Source of the DNA: an uncultured Lactobacillus sp. | GTDB lineage: Bacteria > Bacillota > Bacilli > Lactobacillales > Lactobacillaceae | DNA length: 64,000 nucleotides | NCBI GenBank assembly: GCA_937916845.1 | Contig: CALFSK010000015.1 | Location: 1 to 64,000 of the forward strand | Direction of reading: 5' to 3' | Shown: positions 42,429-52,085 of the stretch, in pieces | Numbering within the stretch: the first letter of the stretch is position 1 | How the letters are laid out: every line of letters begins with the position of its first letter | Notes under the pieces: generated by a model | Seen by the model: only the letters and a program-made list of their open reading frames with translations | Told to the model about the DNA's origin: nothing | The model's database searches: none | Position numbers and translations under genes: made by a program

Positions 42429-44372
42429 ATGGTGGATAAGCCTAATATTTATATAATGAGTGATTTGCACTTTGATACGAAGAGACTGCCAGGGAATGTA
42501 AAAAAGAGGCTAAATAAATTAGCAGAATTGGGAGATTTGGAAGGGCAAAAAGCCTATCTGCGTGAGGTTGATAATAATCCTCACTATCATTATTCGAAGG
42601 CACAAATTGAATTGAATGTGAAATCAGTAGTTAGCGTACTGGATGAAAATAAAACTGACAATATTTTTATTCTTGCGGGAGACTTCTTCGATGATCTATT
42701 TAAAACGCTTGATTTTATTTCCTTATTAGAAAAATTAAAGGTAGTTTCCTTCGTTGTTTTAGGTAATCATGATTATTGGACCTATTTTAATAATAAGATG
42801 ACTTTAAAACAGTCAATTGAAATCGCTTCCACTGAGACGGAAAGTAATCATTATTGTCGCTTGCTTTTGACCGGAAGAAGGTATCTTGTCAATGGTCTAA
42901 CGTTTATTGGAGACACAGGATTTACAAATTTACATTATTCTAGTTTTTGGGTAGATAGCGACGGTAATGATCATTTTGATAAAGTTACAACAACTAAAGA
43001 ATTACAGGAGTCCACACAGGATGCTTTTCAAATAAAAGGTCTTAATGCAGAAGTAGTGCAAAAGTTGAATACAAAATGGAGTAATTTTGCCAAGAAAGAA
43101 ATAAAAAAGCAATCCAAAAAAGACCCGCTTTTTATCGTCACTCATTGGCCGATGGATCAGAAAGCCGGGAAAAAAGGATCTAGTTGGTGGCAGACGGATG
43201 CGGGTTTTCCAAAGGATGCGACGGTCAATAGTCAAGTGGGAGAAAAGTACTGGTTAATAAGCGGACACACTCACAAAGATATTCATGAAGCTAATTCAAT
43301 TGCAACACAAGCTGGATATAATACTGAGACTTGGTTTGAAAAATTTTCATTATCGCAATTTGGACAATTAGTTCCAAATGAAAAGATGTATGGATTGATA
43401 GATATACATGATGCCTTAGCTAGATTTAGAGATCCTTCAATTATTTTCAGCACAGGTAATGAAGAGGTAATCAAAAGTGAATCAAGAAAAATAAGTTTTC
43501 AAGGCTATAGAAGAGCTGGAAGTTGGGGAAATAAAAAAGTTCTATCTATATATTTAAAAAGTCCCAAACGTTATATTAATTCTGTGCAAAGGAAAATTAA
43601 CAAAATCAAGAATGTTTTTGTTGGGAATGCTGGATATTCCGATGTGGAGGGCCCTAATTTATATCAGGCGAAGATTTATGTTAAGGAGGCAATTGAAATA
43701 TTGAAAATGGGATACGACCATAATCCATTTGAATTCTTCACTGCCTTAATTGTAACGGGATATGCATATAATGATTGTGCTTTCAGGCTAAATCAGATGC
43801 GGAAAGTCACGACTTACGATATTATTAGGCAATCTATGGTTTATCAAACAATTATGTCTAAGGATGATCTTAAAATAAGTAAAATTGAAACTGTGGTCGG
43901 GTTTCGGGGGAGTCATTCTGTTATTGATATTGCTAATATGAAACTAAGAATACCAGTGGTTAATGGCTATCATTTGCCACTGAGCGCATTTCAACCATTA
44001 GCAACTGAGTTCAATGGTCAACTATTGGGAGATAAAGTGTCAGAAGAAAAGCGCTTGGCGTTGAAAGAAGAAACGGACCAGATTGATGAGCGTGAGCAAG
44101 CAAGATTAGATAGAGAGAAGCGTCTGCTAAAGAATCAAGAACCGAAAAAGGAAACAGAATTTCGGTTTTCCCCATTTAAAAAACAAAAGTGCCAATCTTA
44201 TCCGCATGGAACTCGTATAGAAGATCTGACAAATACTCGTGAATTGAAAGGTAAAAATGGATTTCATTATCAGGTTAATAAAACTATCAAAGGGGAGCAA
44301 TATAAGAAAAGCTTTACTACGCTTGATGAAGCAATTGACTATTTGAATCAAATAAATAAGCCGTTTATGTGA
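42429..44372 (+). CDS. Large metallophosphoesterase with C-terminal DNA-binding-like tail
   Basis: 647 residues. The first 280 hold a calcineurin-like phosphoesterase with all metal motifs: MSDLHFD, AGDFFDD, GNHDYW, THWP and SGHTH. The middle (about 300-570) is of unknown fold. Then come a charged coiled coil (EERLALKEET...) and a last domain of about 45 residues (GFHYQVNKTIKGEQYKKSF) that looks like AP2/integrase-arm DNA-binding modules. Start at 42429 after GCGAGGTG. It is strongly AT-rich, unlike housekeeping neighbours. The length is more than twice that of common relatives. Possibly a nuclease involved in defence. Confidence 0.7.
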   Translation: MVDKPNIYIMSDLHFDTKRLPGNVKKRLNKLAELGDLEGQKAYLREVDNNPHYHYSKAQIELNVKSVVSVLDENKTDNIFILAGDFFDDLFKTLDFISLLEKLKVVSFVVLGNHDYWTYFNNKMTLKQSIEIASTETESNHYCRLLLTGRRYLVNGLTFIGDTGFTNLHYSSFWVDSDGNDHFDKVTTTKELQESTQDAFQIKGLNAEVVQKLNTKWSNFAKKEIKKQSKKDPLFIVTHWPMDQKAGKKGSSWWQTDAGFPKDATVNSQVGEKYWLISGHTHKDIHEANSIATQAGYNTETWFEKFSLSQFGQLVPNEKMYGLIDIHDALARFRDPSIIFSTGNEEVIKSESRKISFQGYRRAGSWGNKKVLSIYLKSPKRYINSVQRKINKIKNVFVGNAGYSDVEGPNLYQAKIYVKEAIEILKMGYDHNPFEFFTALIVTGYAYNDCAFRLNQMRKVTTYDIIRQSMVYQTIMSKDDLKISKIETVVGFRGSHSVIDIANMKLRIPVVNGYHLPLSAFQPLATEFNGQLLGDKVSEEKRLALKEETDQIDEREQARLDREKRLLKNQEPKKETEFRFSPFKKQKCQSYPHGTRIEDLTNTRELKGKNGFHYQVNKTIKGEQYKKSFTTLDEAIDYLNQINKPFM

Positions 44373-44519
44373 GAAATGTTGAAAAGTATGACTTATATGA
44401 ATCCAGGTTTAGGAGATGTTTTTCAAATAAGTAAATGTTCATGTAGTAATTCTCATTTTTCATGAGCAGTACTGTATGACATCAATTACTTCAGTAACAT
44501 TCCGAAAAAGGGAGTGCCC

Positions 44520-45056
44520 TTATAAACAATTGCTTTGAAAACAATAATTCCTTGACCGCGCGTACGGTTTAACAATTGGCAGTAGCTTTGAAATTGATTC
44601 TACAAAGTATACATTTCGTAAGGTAAGCCGCAGTGCACCATCACTACCCTGACCAATGAATCTCAGTTTATGGTCCTCAATAATTCCAGCAAAGTATTGG
44701 TCTTTATGTTTGAAAATTCGATGACGAAATTTGGTTGTTAAATCTTTGGGAACGTTATGTGCCTCAAAAATGAGGCCACTAGGATTAAGTGAATAGCTAA
44801 CGGCACCTTCTGAGTAATGATAGTATTCAACTGGATCAGCTACAAACGAAATAATAGTGCCTAGTGCGTCTGTGTTATGTTTGGAAAAATTAACTAACCC
44901 TTTTTGAATCCAGACATGATCTGCGACGGTTTGACCACTATGATTTTCTACCATTTTTAAAGCTGTAACGCGTTGTCCGTTCGATGCTGTACCGAACGCA
45001 GAAAGCACACCCGTATAAGTTTGACGAGGTGCGTTTGGATCTATTAACCGAGTCAT
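44520..45056 (-). CDS. 178-residue protein of unknown function
   Basis: A soluble protein with a beta-rich pattern from the first residues (TYTGVLSAFGTASNGQRVTALKM), then DHVWIQKG and later KDQYFAGIIEDHKLRF. The N-terminal half looks like an OB- or barrel-type fold. No known family is recognised. It lies at the end of the AT-rich island and is divergent from the secreted-protein gene at 45311. No clear terminator follows its stop. Confidence 0.55.
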   Translation of the reverse strand: MTRLIDPNAPRQTYTGVLSAFGTASNGQRVTALKMVENHSGQTVADHVWIQKGLVNFSKHNTDALGTIISFVADPVEYYHYSEGAVSYSLNPSGLIFEAHNVPKDLTTKFRHRIFKHKDQYFAGIIEDHKLRFIGQGSDGALRLTLRNVYFVESISKLLPIVKPYARSRNYCFQSNCL

Positions 45057-45130
45057 TATCAGTACGCCCCAATTGTTTCTTTTTATAATATGTTACTTGA
45101 TATTTTGTCTGTTCGCCATAATTGAATTAG

Positions 45131-45172
45131 AAAAGAGACGTTGCAATCCAATAACTGCAACGTCTCTTTTGG
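45131..45172. terminator. Terminator-like hairpin between divergent genes
   Basis: AAAAGAGACGTTGCA pairs TGCAACGTCTCTTTT, a perfect 15-bp stem. It lies between the starts of two divergent genes, so it terminates neither; it may end a small untranslated RNA. Confidence 0.6.
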
Positions 45173-45310
45173 TTTGCCCAAATAAATAATCCAATCTACT
45201 CCGAAAGTTATTGCACCCACCGATAGCAGGTTTATAATAAAAATATATTTATAACTAACTATTGATAATTCGATTAATTAAAATGATGTGATTCAGAAGG
45301 GGTGGAAAGA

Positions 45311-45904
45311 ATGCGCAATTGGAAAAAAGTTTTAACCACAGTTGTTTTAACGCTAGCGATGATGGTTCTTGGCATCGGGGCAGCCAGCACATCGGCTAGT
45401 GCCAGCACGTGGCACAAGGGGTTACCAAGTATCGTCAAGAAACACAAATTATGGGTGAACACCAAGAAAGTTAAGTTTGGTAGTTCTAACCAGTTCTATT
45501 ATCGTAGCTATTTTGCAACAACTGGTAAGAAGACCAAGATGGACTTGTACAACCATACCGTTCCATACATGAAGTCGGATGGTAAATATTATGCGTTCGA
45601 ATTATTCTTCAACTATGGAAACGTTGACGGTATCAGCCGAACTGCTTACCATAAGGTTGCCAAGAATACTTATAATGTTAAATCATCTTTGAAACGCCGC
45701 TCTGGCTGGCCAGACAACCGTTTCAAAATCAAAAAGTCTGGTTCAAAGCTGACCATCTATCAGCGTCAATACTGGAACCACATCGATCCCAATCTCGCTA
45801 ACAACCGGACTTGGAAGAAGTGGAAGAAACTCGGCAAGTACGAATACGTTAAGAAAGCTACGATGAAAAAGGCTGACAAACGTGATCCGTTATTCAAGAA
45901 ATAA
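45311..45904 (+). CDS. Secreted basic protein, module A
   Basis: 197 residues with the signal peptide RNWKKVLTTVVLTLAMMVLG ending near SASAS. The mature part has conserved KKHKLWVNTKK, SSNQFYYRSYF, SGWPDNRFKIKKSG and WNHIDPN, all repeated in the paralogue at 48143. Domain unknown; highly basic, tyrosine/tryptophan-rich, likely wall-associated. Start at 45311, after AGGGGTGG. Followed by a terminator. Confidence 0.78.
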   Translation: MRNWKKVLTTVVLTLAMMVLGIGAASTSASASTWHKGLPSIVKKHKLWVNTKKVKFGSSNQFYYRSYFATTGKKTKMDLYNHTVPYMKSDGKYYAFELFFNYGNVDGISRTAYHKVAKNTYNVKSSLKRRSGWPDNRFKIKKSGSKLTIYQRQYWNHIDPNLANNRTWKKWKKLGKYEYVKKATMKKADKRDPLFKK

Positions 45905-46298
45905 CCAATGCTAATGAGTTTTAATTAATCGAGTTGTTACTCATAGCAACGCATAAGTCTGCTCAAAACTGACCATAGTCAAGTTTGAGCGGACTTTTTT
46001 AGTAATCTCGATTGTACAAGTATGGATTCCTAAGTGAGTTTTACAGTGCCACTACTAAGAAAAGCCAACGTTGTACCCGTGAACTGTTTTATTAATTAAA
46101 ATATGGTGTGGGTGACATTATTAGGTATAATAAAGATAAGTTAATCGTTTAATTACTTGGAACATATTCATCGAGAAAAAGGAGGATCTTTTTTAACGGG
46201 AAAATGGGGAGAAGTTAGTCATTGCAATTATAACGGCGGCTATTATCGGGGAAATAGCCCGCTAAATTCAATCAACTTTTAGAACGAGGGGAATATCA
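45905..46298. other. Gap before zinc-ribbon gene A
   Basis: After the terminator at 45955-46000 there is an AT-rich promoter region. At about 46180 a perfect ribosome site (AAAAAGGAGGATC) has no usable start codon after it; a short frame without start reads VIAIITAAIIGEIAR. This may be a decayed small membrane-peptide gene. The zinc-ribbon gene starts at 46299. Confidence 0.4.
45955..46000 (+). terminator. Terminator of secreted protein A
   Basis: AAGTCTGCTCAAA pairs TTTGAGCGGACTT with T6 following. Confidence 0.8.
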
Positions 46299-46886
46299 AT
46301 GGAAACGACGAAAAAATTTTGTACCAACTGCGGTGCGCCACTCAAGCCAGGTCAGGGATTCTGTGCCAAGTGTGGCCACAAGGTTGCCGAAGTTGCTCAG
46401 CCAAGCAGTAACGCGTCACAACCAGCTGCGACCAGCACCAAATCTAACAACGAACCTGGCACCGTTCAGAAATTAAAGGACGCAGCCATCAGTAGCACCA
46501 ACAACCTGGCCGATGCGGCTAGCAAAAAGACGGGCAAACAGGTTAAGCCTTCTTGGATCGTGGGTGGCATCGGGGCCATCATCGTTTTAGCGGTTGTTAT
46601 CTTTATGCTCATTCCAAAGGGCTTGAACGGGTCGTACAGTCATACAACGACATTTTTAGGCACGTCTACCACCGATACTTGGGTCTTTAAAGGGAAAGAC
46701 GTCACCGAAAAAGGCACTGGTAACAAGGGAACGTATAAGGTTTCCGGCGACAATTTGGAAATCGATTTAAACGGGCAAAAAATGACCGCAACGTTGTCTG
46801 ATGATAAGAAGTCATTTACCATCGACAGTGCCCCCGGCTTAGCAGCGCTTGCTAACGGGACGAAGTACACGAAGGTCGAACAATGA
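46299..46886 (+). CDS. Zinc-ribbon single-pass membrane protein, module A
   Basis: 195 residues. The N-terminal zinc ribbon is FCTNCGAP...FCAKCGHKV (two CxxC pairs). A Ser/Thr-rich linker and the helix VGGIGAIIVLAVVIFMLIPK (about 88-107) follow. The outside domain (GLNGSYSHTTTFLG...) has conserved FKGKDVTEKGTGNKGTYKV. This is nearly identical to the 52086 protein, so the gene was duplicated. Its stop overlaps the start of the lipoprotein gene. Probably a membrane anchor or sensor; role unknown. Confidence 0.78.
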   Translation: METTKKFCTNCGAPLKPGQGFCAKCGHKVAEVAQPSSNASQPAATSTKSNNEPGTVQKLKDAAISSTNNLADAASKKTGKQVKPSWIVGGIGAIIVLAVVIFMLIPKGLNGSYSHTTTFLGTSTTDTWVFKGKDVTEKGTGNKGTYKVSGDNLEIDLNGQKMTATLSDDKKSFTIDSAPGLAALANGTKYTKVEQ

Positions 46887-47932
46887 TGAAGCATAAAGTA
46901 ACGGTGTTGCTGACCAGCGCGCTACTGGTCGCAACGCTCGCGGCGTGTGGTCAGGATAAATCAGCCACGACCAAGTCAGCGGATACCACGGCTAAATCCA
47001 GTCAAACGACCAAAAAGAGTAGTGGCGCTAAGCAGTCCTCGACCAGTAGCAGTGCCAAAACGGCGACTAGCCAGTCGACGGCTCAAACTAACAAGACCAC
47101 TGGTAACGCTGCGATGAACTTTAACCAGATCAAAGCGGGCAATTTCAGCGGCTTAGTCGGTGACTGGGCACAAATCGGGACGGGCTATAACCGCCACGAT
47201 GCGCACGGAATGCGGTATAAAACCGGCGGAAAAGACCAGTTGTCAGTTTCTAAAACAACGTTAACGAATGGCACCGGGATGACGCTGCACGGTCACACGT
47301 TGACCGACGACGCCGGTGACCATCCGCTGATCTACCAAGTTAAAAATAACGTATTAACGGTTTCGATGAAGGATGCGGAGTCTGCGATTAACTGGACCGT
47401 CACTTTTTACCCTAAAGGGACGACCAGCGAGTATCGGGATGATTCGAAAGCCAGCAAGAATACGAAGAACATCGTCGTTGTTTGGACCAGCAATAACTCG
47501 TATACCCAGATCTTTGCGCAGGGCGCCAAGGCTGCCCAGACGAGCGCAAGTAAACTGGATACGGAGCAGTTGCAGTCGGACAATTTCAGTAGCCTCGTTG
47601 GTCGGTGGAAGAACTCTGACGGTAAGGTGATTACGATTACGAACAAAGTCGAAAACAAGCCTGCCGATAGTGCCATCGCCAGTGATAAGGGCGCGGTTGT
47701 CAGCGGTGCAGACCATGACGGTAGCCCTGAAGTCGTAGTCGCTGGTACCGTTTCGGATGGTTATATTTTAGGCGGAATTGGTCATTTCAACGAGCAGACG
47801 TTTGAGCCACTGGCCATCGTGCCCCGTGGGATCAAGGCCACCAAGGATGATGATTCCAACGTTAATAAGGATCGTCTGATTAAAGGCGGCGGTCAGGCTG
47901 GCTTTGCGTCACAAGCCTACTATCGCGAATAA
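46883..47932 (+). CDS. DUF6287-like lipoprotein, module A
   Basis: 349 residues. The lipobox LAAC (cysteine near 22) directs lipid anchoring to the outer side of the membrane, followed by a Ser/Thr/Lys linker. Two related units start MNFNQIKAGNFSGLVGDW and LDTEQLQSDNFSSLVGRW, which resemble DUF6287 repeats. The start overlaps the zinc-ribbon stop, so they are translated together. Paralogous to 52664. Function unknown, perhaps envelope-stress-related. Confidence 0.78.
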   Translation: MMKHKVTVLLTSALLVATLAACGQDKSATTKSADTTAKSSQTTKKSSGAKQSSTSSSAKTATSQSTAQTNKTTGNAAMNFNQIKAGNFSGLVGDWAQIGTGYNRHDAHGMRYKTGGKDQLSVSKTTLTNGTGMTLHGHTLTDDAGDHPLIYQVKNNVLTVSMKDAESAINWTVTFYPKGTTSEYRDDSKASKNTKNIVVVWTSNNSYTQIFAQGAKAAQTSASKLDTEQLQSDNFSSLVGRWKNSDGKVITITNKVENKPADSAIASDKGAVVSGADHDGSPEVVVAGTVSDGYILGGIGHFNEQTFEPLAIVPRGIKATKDDDSNVNKDRLIKGGGQAGFASQAYYRE

Positions 47933-47959
47933 ATCACATACCAATAAGTTTAATCATTT

Positions 47960-48001
47960 AAGGTCTCAATACTGTCGATGAAAGACGGTGTTGAGACCTT
48001 A
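47960..48001. terminator. Hairpin after lipoprotein A
   Basis: TAAGGTCTCAA pairs TTGAGACCTTA, with an inner TGTC/GACGG part. It lacks a good U-tract, so it may be a weak terminator. Confidence 0.5.
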
Positions 48002-48142
48002 ATGGGTTATGGGAAAATAGAGTATCCTGTCACTAATGAATTATTTATTACTTATCTATATTGCATATGTGAGTTATAAGACTATAATAAAAACGAATTA
48101 AAAAATTAAATGAATTATAGTAAGCTAAAAGGAGCGAACTAC

Positions 48143-48751
48143 ATGCGTAACTGGAAAAAAGTTTTAACCGCCATCGTGTTAACGTTAGCGGTCATGGTAT
48201 TGGGTATTGGGGCTGCCAGCACGTCAGCTAATGCCAGCGCCGGCAAGTGGCACAAAGGGGTACCGAGTCTTGTTAAGAAACATAAAGTATGGGTCAACCC
48301 TAAAAAGAGTAAGTTTGGGACTTCTAACCAGTTCTATACACGGAATTACTTGTCGTGGGACTATTCGAAACTGAGAAAATGGGAAGTCGTCAATCAAGAA
48401 GTGCCGTACTTTGCTTCCGATGGTAAATACCATTTTTCTGAATTATTCATCAACGTTGCTAGCTTTGGCTATGATGAAATTACCCACACAGCGTACCGTA
48501 AAGTCGCCAAGAATACTTATGAAATTAAATTAACTTACAAGCTTACTTCTGGTTGGCCGGACGAACGCTTCAAGGTCAAAAAATCGGGTAAGAAGGTCAT
48601 TCTTTACAAGAAGCAACTTTGGAATCATATTGATCCAAACGTCGGTAACAACCGTAGTTGGAAGAAGTGGAAGAAGCTTGGCAAGTACGAATACGTTAAG
48701 CATGCCACAGTTAAAAAGGTTGAGAAACGTGATCCGTTATATAAAAAGTAG
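48143..48751 (+). CDS. Secreted basic protein, module B
   Basis: 202 residues, paralogue of the 45311 protein, with the same signal (MRNWKKVLTAIVLTLA), TSNQFYTRNYLS, SGWPDERFKVKKSG and LWNHIDPNVG. The start has AAAAGGAGCG upstream; the longer frame includes the promoter. It ends with the same sequence WKKWKKLGKYEYVKHATVK. Duplicate of module A, with sequence drift in the middle. Unknown function, likely extracellular. Confidence 0.78.
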   Translation: MRNWKKVLTAIVLTLAVMVLGIGAASTSANASAGKWHKGVPSLVKKHKVWVNPKKSKFGTSNQFYTRNYLSWDYSKLRKWEVVNQEVPYFASDGKYHFSELFINVASFGYDEITHTAYRKVAKNTYEIKLTYKLTSGWPDERFKVKKSGKKVILYKKQLWNHIDPNVGNNRSWKKWKKLGKYEYVKHATVKKVEKRDPLYKK

Positions 48752-48789
48752 TCGCGTGTAAGTACTAGTTAATCGAATTGTAACGCATT

Positions 48790-48838
48790 GGTTCCCCTCA
48801 AAGGTGATGTCAGTCACCTTTGAGGGGAACCATTTTTG
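48790..48838. terminator. Perfect 18-bp terminator after secreted protein B
   Basis: An 18-bp stem (48790-48807 with 48814-48831) with a TGTCAG loop and ATTTTT after it. Confidence 0.85.
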
Positions 48839-48905
48839 TTGTAAAAAAATAAAGTCGGGTTTTACTGCGCATGCTAGCTAAACTAAACATGTGCGGTTAG
48901 CGACA

Positions 48906-49220
48906 CTAATCTAGAAGGTTGATCAATTCAAGAATCTTTTGGGCAACTGCGGCTCTTTTAGAATCAGGGAGCATCGTCAATTTCCGAATCAGTTCCGTGG
49001 TATGCGGATCTAATTGGGTTTCGGTGAATAAATCTGTGAGCTGCAAACCTAGCGCGTTAGCGACGCGCTCTAACTTTAGAAGGTGGGTATCCTTAACGTT
49101 TCCGAGTTCAATGCGGGAAATGTAACTATCAGAAACGTTGGCGGATTCTGCTAGTTGCGCGATGGTCAGTCCCTGAGCAGTTCGGTGCTGGTGAATAATT
49201 TTACCGACTGTGTTAAACAT
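48906..49220 (-). CDS. XRE-family DNA-binding regulator
   Basis: 104 residues. Residues 5-60 form a Cro/C1-type helix-turn-helix (LTIAQLAESANVSDSYISRI) followed by a short helical tail (LIRKLTMLPDSKRAAV). Divergent from the large surface-protein gene at 49411, which it may control. It lies inside the second copy of the duplicated envelope module. Confidence 0.85.
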   Translation of the reverse strand: MFNTVGKIIHQHRTAQGLTIAQLAESANVSDSYISRIELGNVKDTHLLKLERVANALGLQLTDLFTETQLDPHTTELIRKLTMLPDSKRAAVAQKILELINLLD

Positions 49221-49410
49221 TCAACAACCTCCATATTCGTATTTACATTAACAACACTAAGGACAATCAGCGTTAGATAACACAGCTCCAATGAATTAAT
49301 ATTTGCGATAAAATATGTCACGTATGAAATAATTATGTATAATAAAGATGTATTAATAGTTTGATTATTTATGTCATATTTCGTAATGAAATTAAGGAGG
49401 AGTTTTTACG

Positions 49411-52041
49411 ATGGGAAAAAATGGGAATAAATTAGTGATTGCCACAACGACGGCTGCCGCCACTTTAGCGATTATCGGGGGAAACAATACGCTTAATGCA
49501 CGGGCGGATACGGAACCGAGCGCGGATGTCCCAACCACGACTACAGCGACTAGTCTTTCAGTTACGGACGCTAAGCAAAACGTAAAAACAGCGCAGCAAA
49601 CCGCAACACAAACGCAAAGTGAGCTGGCTGCGGCTAAAGCCAAAACTAATAGTTCAAAAAGTAAAGCTGATGATAGTCAAAAAGCTGTCATTGCTGCTAA
49701 AGAGACGTTGGACCAGGCAAAGAATACTGAAAGTGCAGCCCAGCAAACTGTTGATCATGCTACGCCAGACGCTATCAAACAGGCACAATCAGAGGTTCAG
49801 CAACAGAATGCGACGACTAATGAAGCAGCAAAACGCATCCAAACGGATCAGTCTAAAGTGACCGATGCTCAGCAGACTACTGACCAGTCCAAAACGAACG
49901 TGGTTACTGCCCAGAAGAATTTAACCGGTGCGGATGCGACCGTTAAAGACGCACAGGCGAAAGCCGACGCTGCGCAAAAGGTTGCGGATAATGATGGTCT
50001 TGACGCGGCACAGCAAAAACTAGCTGATGCTAAGCAACAACAAACTCAGGCCAATCAACAGACTAACGTTGCACAAAGTAATGTGACGCAAGCAGATCAG
50101 ACTGCAGCCGATGCTGCTAACCAGGTTAAAACGGCACAGACTAATACGGATAGCGCCAACACAGCGTTAAATGCGGCTCAACAATCCGTTATCGATGCTA
50201 ATAATAATGTCACGGATGCGCAGAAAATGTTGGATGCTGCCAAGAGTCAACTGGGTGATAATGCTGTACCGCTTTCGGCTGACTACTTCAAGACCATTGA
50301 TGATTATTATGAAAGTCAATCTGCGGATTCGACGTTAAGAAAACGTCTGACTGATATTGGGGCAGATATGTTCAATCATCTTCCTAAATTTGTTCCTAGC
50401 GCCGCTGATGAAAAAACACTGATCAATGGCGAAAGCGACCTGACGCCTGAAATTCGGACGGAAATCGCCGTTTACGCGGCGGCGTTAATCAACAAGTTAC
50501 GGGTAGCGGCTGGATTGCCGACCGTTATCGTCACCAAAGGAATTATTAAATTCGCCGATGACGTTGCTAAAAATTATGAATCTGACAATTGGGACTTTAC
50601 TACTGGAATTCATGATATTAAGGGGATTAATGATGCTGCTAAGGCCAATGGCTTACCTGAACGTGCCAATGAAAGTGGCGCATCGGCTTATAACGCGATT
50701 GCGAATATTCAGGGAGATATCAAAACTAATTGGAAAACTAATTTAGCCAAGATTAAATCGGGCCTTTATTATGCTGTCTACGGCACGCTATTGGATGATG
50801 ATCCATCAAACTGGGGCCATGCTTATGTTCTGTTAGGTCTCAGAGAAATGGGCCTTGCTCAAGATTCTGGGTTCCACAATATGTTAGGAACGTCGCTAAG
50901 TGTCCGACAATTTGGCAGTAATCCTAAAAATGGTGATAAATACGTTACCTTGGATATTCACTTTTTACCGTACTTAGAAGGAAGCGCAATGGGCTCCCCG
51001 CTCTTTGATACAACCGTAGTTCCGTTACCTAAGGTCGGAACAACTCAAGCTGACGTGGACGCCTTATCCGCAGTCTTAGCGACCAAACAAGCGGCTGCTA
51101 AAGCGGCCAACACGGCGTTGACGACGGCTACCCAAAAGGTCGCAGCTGCAAGCCAAACCCTTAAAACGGCCAAAGCCAATTTGACGACGGCGCAACAAAA
51201 ACAAGCCACGGCTAAGACAGCGTTAACGACGGCACAAGCGGCTGTTAAATCCGCTACGGATACCGTTACGGCGGCCCAACAAACGGTCGACGACTATAAT
51301 GCTAGTCCTGAAGTTAAGCAACAAGCGTTCAAGACTGCCCAAAGCGTATTGATGCAAACCAAACAAAACCAGGCGGATAAACAGGTTGCATTGAGCAAAG
51401 CGCAAACGAATTTAACGGTTGCTAACCAGCAATTGGCTAGCACTAAAGCAACGCTAGCTCACGATCAACAAGCGTTGATGGTCGCTCAAACTGCATTAGC
51501 AACTAAGCAAGCGACTTTAGCAAGTTTACAAAATGCCAAGCCAGCTTTAGCGGACGCTAAGATTGCGGTACAACAGGCTCAAGCTGAATACGATAAGTTA
51601 GTGCAACAGGCCAACGAAGACCGTCAAAATGCAACGGTTGATGACGCCGCCTACCAAGCACTCTTAGCGCGGGTTACTGATGCAAAAAGCAAACTAGCTA
51701 CCGCAAAAGCCCAATTGACCCGGTTGCAACGTGCCGCTAAAATCAACGCGACGTTGGATGGCGTGGACGGTGACGACGTTGTCACACTCACAACGCCGGA
51801 TGCTCAAGCAACCGTAACTGAAAAAACGGCCGCTGGGGATCACGCCCAAACGGTTCAACCAGCGCAGGCTAAGTTGAGTACACCCGTAGCTACTCAAAAG
51901 AAGGTGCCAACGAATACGAGCTCTTTGCCGCAAACTAGTGAACGCCGCAATCAACAGGTTGCTTGGGGTGCGGTTTTAGCCCTGACATTAGGAGTGTTAG
52001 GTTTAGCCGGTCTCAAGCGCAAGCGTGGCCGGAACTTCTAA
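49411..52041 (+). CDS. SEC10/PgrA-like wall-anchored surface protein
   Basis: 876 residues. A signal peptide (1 to about 34) is followed by Ala/Gln/Lys-rich coiled coil (about 45-285). The globular centre (about 290-540) matches SEC10/PgrA surface-exclusion domains, with NKLRVAAGLP and NWGHAYVLLGLREMG that recall CAP-type folds. A second coiled coil (about 555-780) follows, and LPQTSE near 839 with a membrane span and KRKRGRNF tail. It is anchored to peptidoglycan by sortase. Likely roles are adhesion, aggregation or mating exclusion, but none can be concluded. Confidence 0.85.
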   Translation: MGKNGNKLVIATTTAAATLAIIGGNNTLNARADTEPSADVPTTTTATSLSVTDAKQNVKTAQQTATQTQSELAAAKAKTNSSKSKADDSQKAVIAAKETLDQAKNTESAAQQTVDHATPDAIKQAQSEVQQQNATTNEAAKRIQTDQSKVTDAQQTTDQSKTNVVTAQKNLTGADATVKDAQAKADAAQKVADNDGLDAAQQKLADAKQQQTQANQQTNVAQSNVTQADQTAADAANQVKTAQTNTDSANTALNAAQQSVIDANNNVTDAQKMLDAAKSQLGDNAVPLSADYFKTIDDYYESQSADSTLRKRLTDIGADMFNHLPKFVPSAADEKTLINGESDLTPEIRTEIAVYAAALINKLRVAAGLPTVIVTKGIIKFADDVAKNYESDNWDFTTGIHDIKGINDAAKANGLPERANESGASAYNAIANIQGDIKTNWKTNLAKIKSGLYYAVYGTLLDDDPSNWGHAYVLLGLREMGLAQDSGFHNMLGTSLSVRQFGSNPKNGDKYVTLDIHFLPYLEGSAMGSPLFDTTVVPLPKVGTTQADVDALSAVLATKQAAAKAANTALTTATQKVAAASQTLKTAKANLTTAQQKQATAKTALTTAQAAVKSATDTVTAAQQTVDDYNASPEVKQQAFKTAQSVLMQTKQNQADKQVALSKAQTNLTVANQQLASTKATLAHDQQALMVAQTALATKQATLASLQNAKPALADAKIAVQQAQAEYDKLVQQANEDRQNATVDDAAYQALLARVTDAKSKLATAKAQLTRLQRAAKINATLDGVDGDDVVTLTTPDAQATVTEKTAAGDHAQTVQPAQAKLSTPVATQKKVPTNTSSLPQTSERRNQQVAWGAVLALTLGVLGLAGLKRKRGRNF

Positions 52042-52085
52042 ACGACAAATAAAACGAACGATTGGCAATGCGAGGAGAATGATTA

